Shown here in pieces: positions 62,452 to 64,000 of a stretch of 64,000 bases of DNA; position 1 is the first letter of the stretch, and each line of letters begins with the position of its first letter. This stretch comes from Neobacillus sp. YX16. GTDB taxonomy: Bacteria; Bacillota; Bacilli; Bacillales; Cytobacillaceae. Where the stretch lies: positions 256,501-320,500 of the forward strand of contig NZ_CP126115.1 of assembly GCF_030123505.1 (NCBI RefSeq). Reading direction: 5' to 3'. The notes under the pieces were generated by a model. It was not told the DNA's origin. It searched no databases and saw only the letters and a list, made by a program, of their open reading frames with translations. Made by a program: the position numbers and the translations under genes.

Positions 62452-63780
62452 ATGCAAAAGTATTTTATGTTTAAAGAATTAGGGACGAATTATCGTCGTG
62501 AGATTATTGGCGGCATGACTACCTTCTTGGCGATGGCCTATATATTAGTCGTTAACCCGCTTACTTTGACCCTTTCTAGTGTAAAGGATTATCCTGACGC
62601 ACTTAGAATGGATTATGGAGCGGTATTTGTAGCAACGGCCTTAGCTGCTGCAATTGGATCCATTGTGATGGGATTACTCGGAAAGTACCCACTTGCTTTA
62701 GCGCCAGGTATGGGACTAAATGCCTTCTTTGCTTATACAGTTGTGTTAGGCAGCGGCATTCCATGGCAGCATGCTCTAGGTGCAGTATTCATTTCCGGAG
62801 TATTTTTCTTCTTATTAACACTTACAGGATTACGTGAGAAATTAATTAATGCGATTCCGATTGAGTTAAAGCATGCAGTTGGAGCCGGTATTGGTTTATA
62901 TATTACCTTTATTGGATTGCAAAGTGCCGGTATTGTAGTAAACAATGATGCGACCCTTGTAGGATTAGGTGATTTGACAGCTGGACCAACTTTACTAGCA
63001 ATTTTCGGAATCATTGTGACGGTTATTCTGATGACTAGAGGGTTTAATGGAGCAGTATTTCTCGGAATGATTATAACTGTTATCGTAGGAATGATCTTTA
63101 ACTTAATTGACACACCAGATAAAATTGTCGATACCGTTCCAAGTATAGCACCTACATTTGGAGCCGCGTTTTCTTCTTTTACCGATAGTTCGTTTTACTC
63201 AATGGCCATGCTTGGAATTATCTTGACGCTATTGTTTGTCGATTTCTTTGATAATGCTGGGACACTTGTAGCAGTGGCGAATCAAGCAGGAATGATCAAA
63301 GACAATAAATTACCACGTGCAGGAAGAGCTTTAATTGCTGACTCAGTAGCAACAACTGTTGGTGCAGTCCTTGGTACATCAACAACAACGTCTTATATTG
63401 AATCATCTGCCGGGGTAGCAGCGGGTGCAAGAACAGGTTTTGCTTCACTTGTTACCGCAGCATTGTTTATTCTATCACTGTTCTTCTTCCCGTTATTATC
63501 AGTAGTAACAGCGGCAGTTACAGCACCAGCCTTAATCATTGTTGGGGCGTTGATGGTAGGTTCGTTAGGGAAAATTGAATGGACGAAATTTGAAGTTGCT
63601 GTACCAGCCTTCCTTACTATGATTGCTATGCCTTTGACATATAGCATTGCAACAGGGATTGCTGTAGGATTTATCTTTTACCCAATTACGATGATTGTTA
63701 AAGGCAAAATGAAAGATGTTCATCCGATTATGTATTTCTTCTTTGTCATTTTCATTCTATACTTCATTTTCTTACAATAG
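62452..63780 (+). CDS. pbuG: Hypoxanthine/guanine permease
   Basis: A 442-residue transporter of the NCS2/AzgA-type purine permease family with 12-14 membrane helices. Family signatures: MTTFLAMAYILVVNP, ALAPGMGLNAFFAYTVV, FVDFFDNAGTLVAVA and GTSTTTSYIESSAGVAAGARTG. Imports hypoxanthine and guanine with protons, under its own guanine riboswitch. RBS AGGGGGAAG. Gene order guaA-pbuG is that of B. subtilis. Confidence 0.96.
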   Translation: MQKYFMFKELGTNYRREIIGGMTTFLAMAYILVVNPLTLTLSSVKDYPDALRMDYGAVFVATALAAAIGSIVMGLLGKYPLALAPGMGLNAFFAYTVVLGSGIPWQHALGAVFISGVFFFLLTLTGLREKLINAIPIELKHAVGAGIGLYITFIGLQSAGIVVNNDATLVGLGDLTAGPTLLAIFGIIVTVILMTRGFNGAVFLGMIITVIVGMIFNLIDTPDKIVDTVPSIAPTFGAAFSSFTDSSFYSMAMLGIILTLLFVDFFDNAGTLVAVANQAGMIKDNKLPRAGRALIADSVATTVGAVLGTSTTTSYIESSAGVAAGARTGFASLVTAALFILSLFFFPLLSVVTAAVTAPALIIVGALMVGSLGKIEWTKFEVAVPAFLTMIAMPLTYSIATGIAVGFIFYPITMIVKGKMKDVHPIMYFFFVIFILYFIFLQ

Positions 63781-63787
63781 TGTTTGA

Positions 63788-63818
63788 AAGAGTCTGTGAT
63801 CATCACAGGCTCTTTTTT
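63788..63818 (+). terminator. Terminator after pbuG
   Basis: GAGTCTGTGAT / ATCACAGGCTC arms and TTTTTT. Confidence 0.9.
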
Positions 63819-63932
63819 GTGCTGTGAACTATTTCACAAAATATTTTTATTTTTCATAAAAATAGATAAATTTTCCAATTTTCTGCTGTATGATAGGGGT
63901 ATAAGAAAGAGAATGGAAAGGGAGTGTTGAAA

Positions 63933-64000
63933 GTGAAGATACTAAACGTTCGGGAGCTTGGAAAAAGCTTTGGGAAGTTAGAAGCAGTGAAGGGTGTTTC
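63933..64000 (+). CDS. ABC transporter ATPase, 5' end (partial)
   Basis: The first 22 residues (MKILNVRELGKSFGKLEAVK) match the start of an ABC ATPase. GTG 63933 has AAAGGGAG upstream. Cut by the window edge. Confidence 0.7.
   Translation, partial: MKILNVRELGKSFGKLEAVKGV

Overview
The window is chromosomal DNA of a low-GC, Gram-positive, spore-former-type Bacillaceae (Bacillus/Neobacillus-like). The backbone order ydiF-moaC-rex ... ydiK-ydiL-groES-groEL on the left and yeaC-yeaD-yebA-guaA-pbuG on the right is that of Bacillus subtilis. Starts are preceded by strong GGAGG-type ribosome binding sites. groES carries a CIRCE operator, and guaA and pbuG each carry a guanine-type purine riboswitch.

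Layout. 1-9168: backbone (ABC-F ATPase, MoaC, Rex, the yhbDEF regulator/bactofilin cluster, a four-unit 52-bp repeat array, YdiK/YdiL, GroES/GroEL). 9147-34240: an integrative element of about 25 kb inserted exactly at the 3' end of groEL, bounded by a perfect 22-bp direct repeat. It encodes a tyrosine integrase, a zinc-ribbon protein, small DNA-binding proteins, a Prim-Pol/DUF927 replication protein beside a candidate iteron origin, SSB, a complete type I restriction-modification system with an extra half-specificity gene, a serine recombinase, a tandem HNH/zinc-knuckle protein next to a candidate structured RNA, a Doc-type toxin-antitoxin pair, an ATP-dependent DNA ligase, small accessory proteins, and at its right end a deaminase-like protein with a coupled partner and a truncated Panacea-domain gene. 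I see no capsid, tail, relaxase or type IV secretion genes, so it looks like a replicating satellite or defence island rather than a complete phage or conjugative element.

34219-40767: a second, integrase-less element bounded by the same att core but with a different pair of inner repeats (TGCTAAC, 11-bp spaced). Its cargo is a MacA/MacB-type ABC exporter and a two-component system. 40751 onward: a third element left end with the same TGCTAAC repeats and a decayed integrase fragment. Behind it come a thiolase remnant, a 3-hydroxyacyl-CoA dehydrogenase, a divergent secreted-nuclease/PhoX pair in which both genes have four-repeat Pho boxes, a TetR/MFS efflux pair, and a sucrose operon (LacI regulator, PTS EIIBC, sucrose-6-phosphate hydrolase, fructokinase). 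Near 53258 there is a transposase scrap and a 15/16 match to the att core. The groEL 3' end thus appears to have been used repeatedly for integration.

53503-64000: BASS-family transporter, two tandem paralogous small membrane proteins, the MoxR-DUF58-transglutaminase operon, a dispersed structured repeat, guaA, pbuG and the start of an ABC ATPase. Family calls were made by reading motifs; no database search was run.
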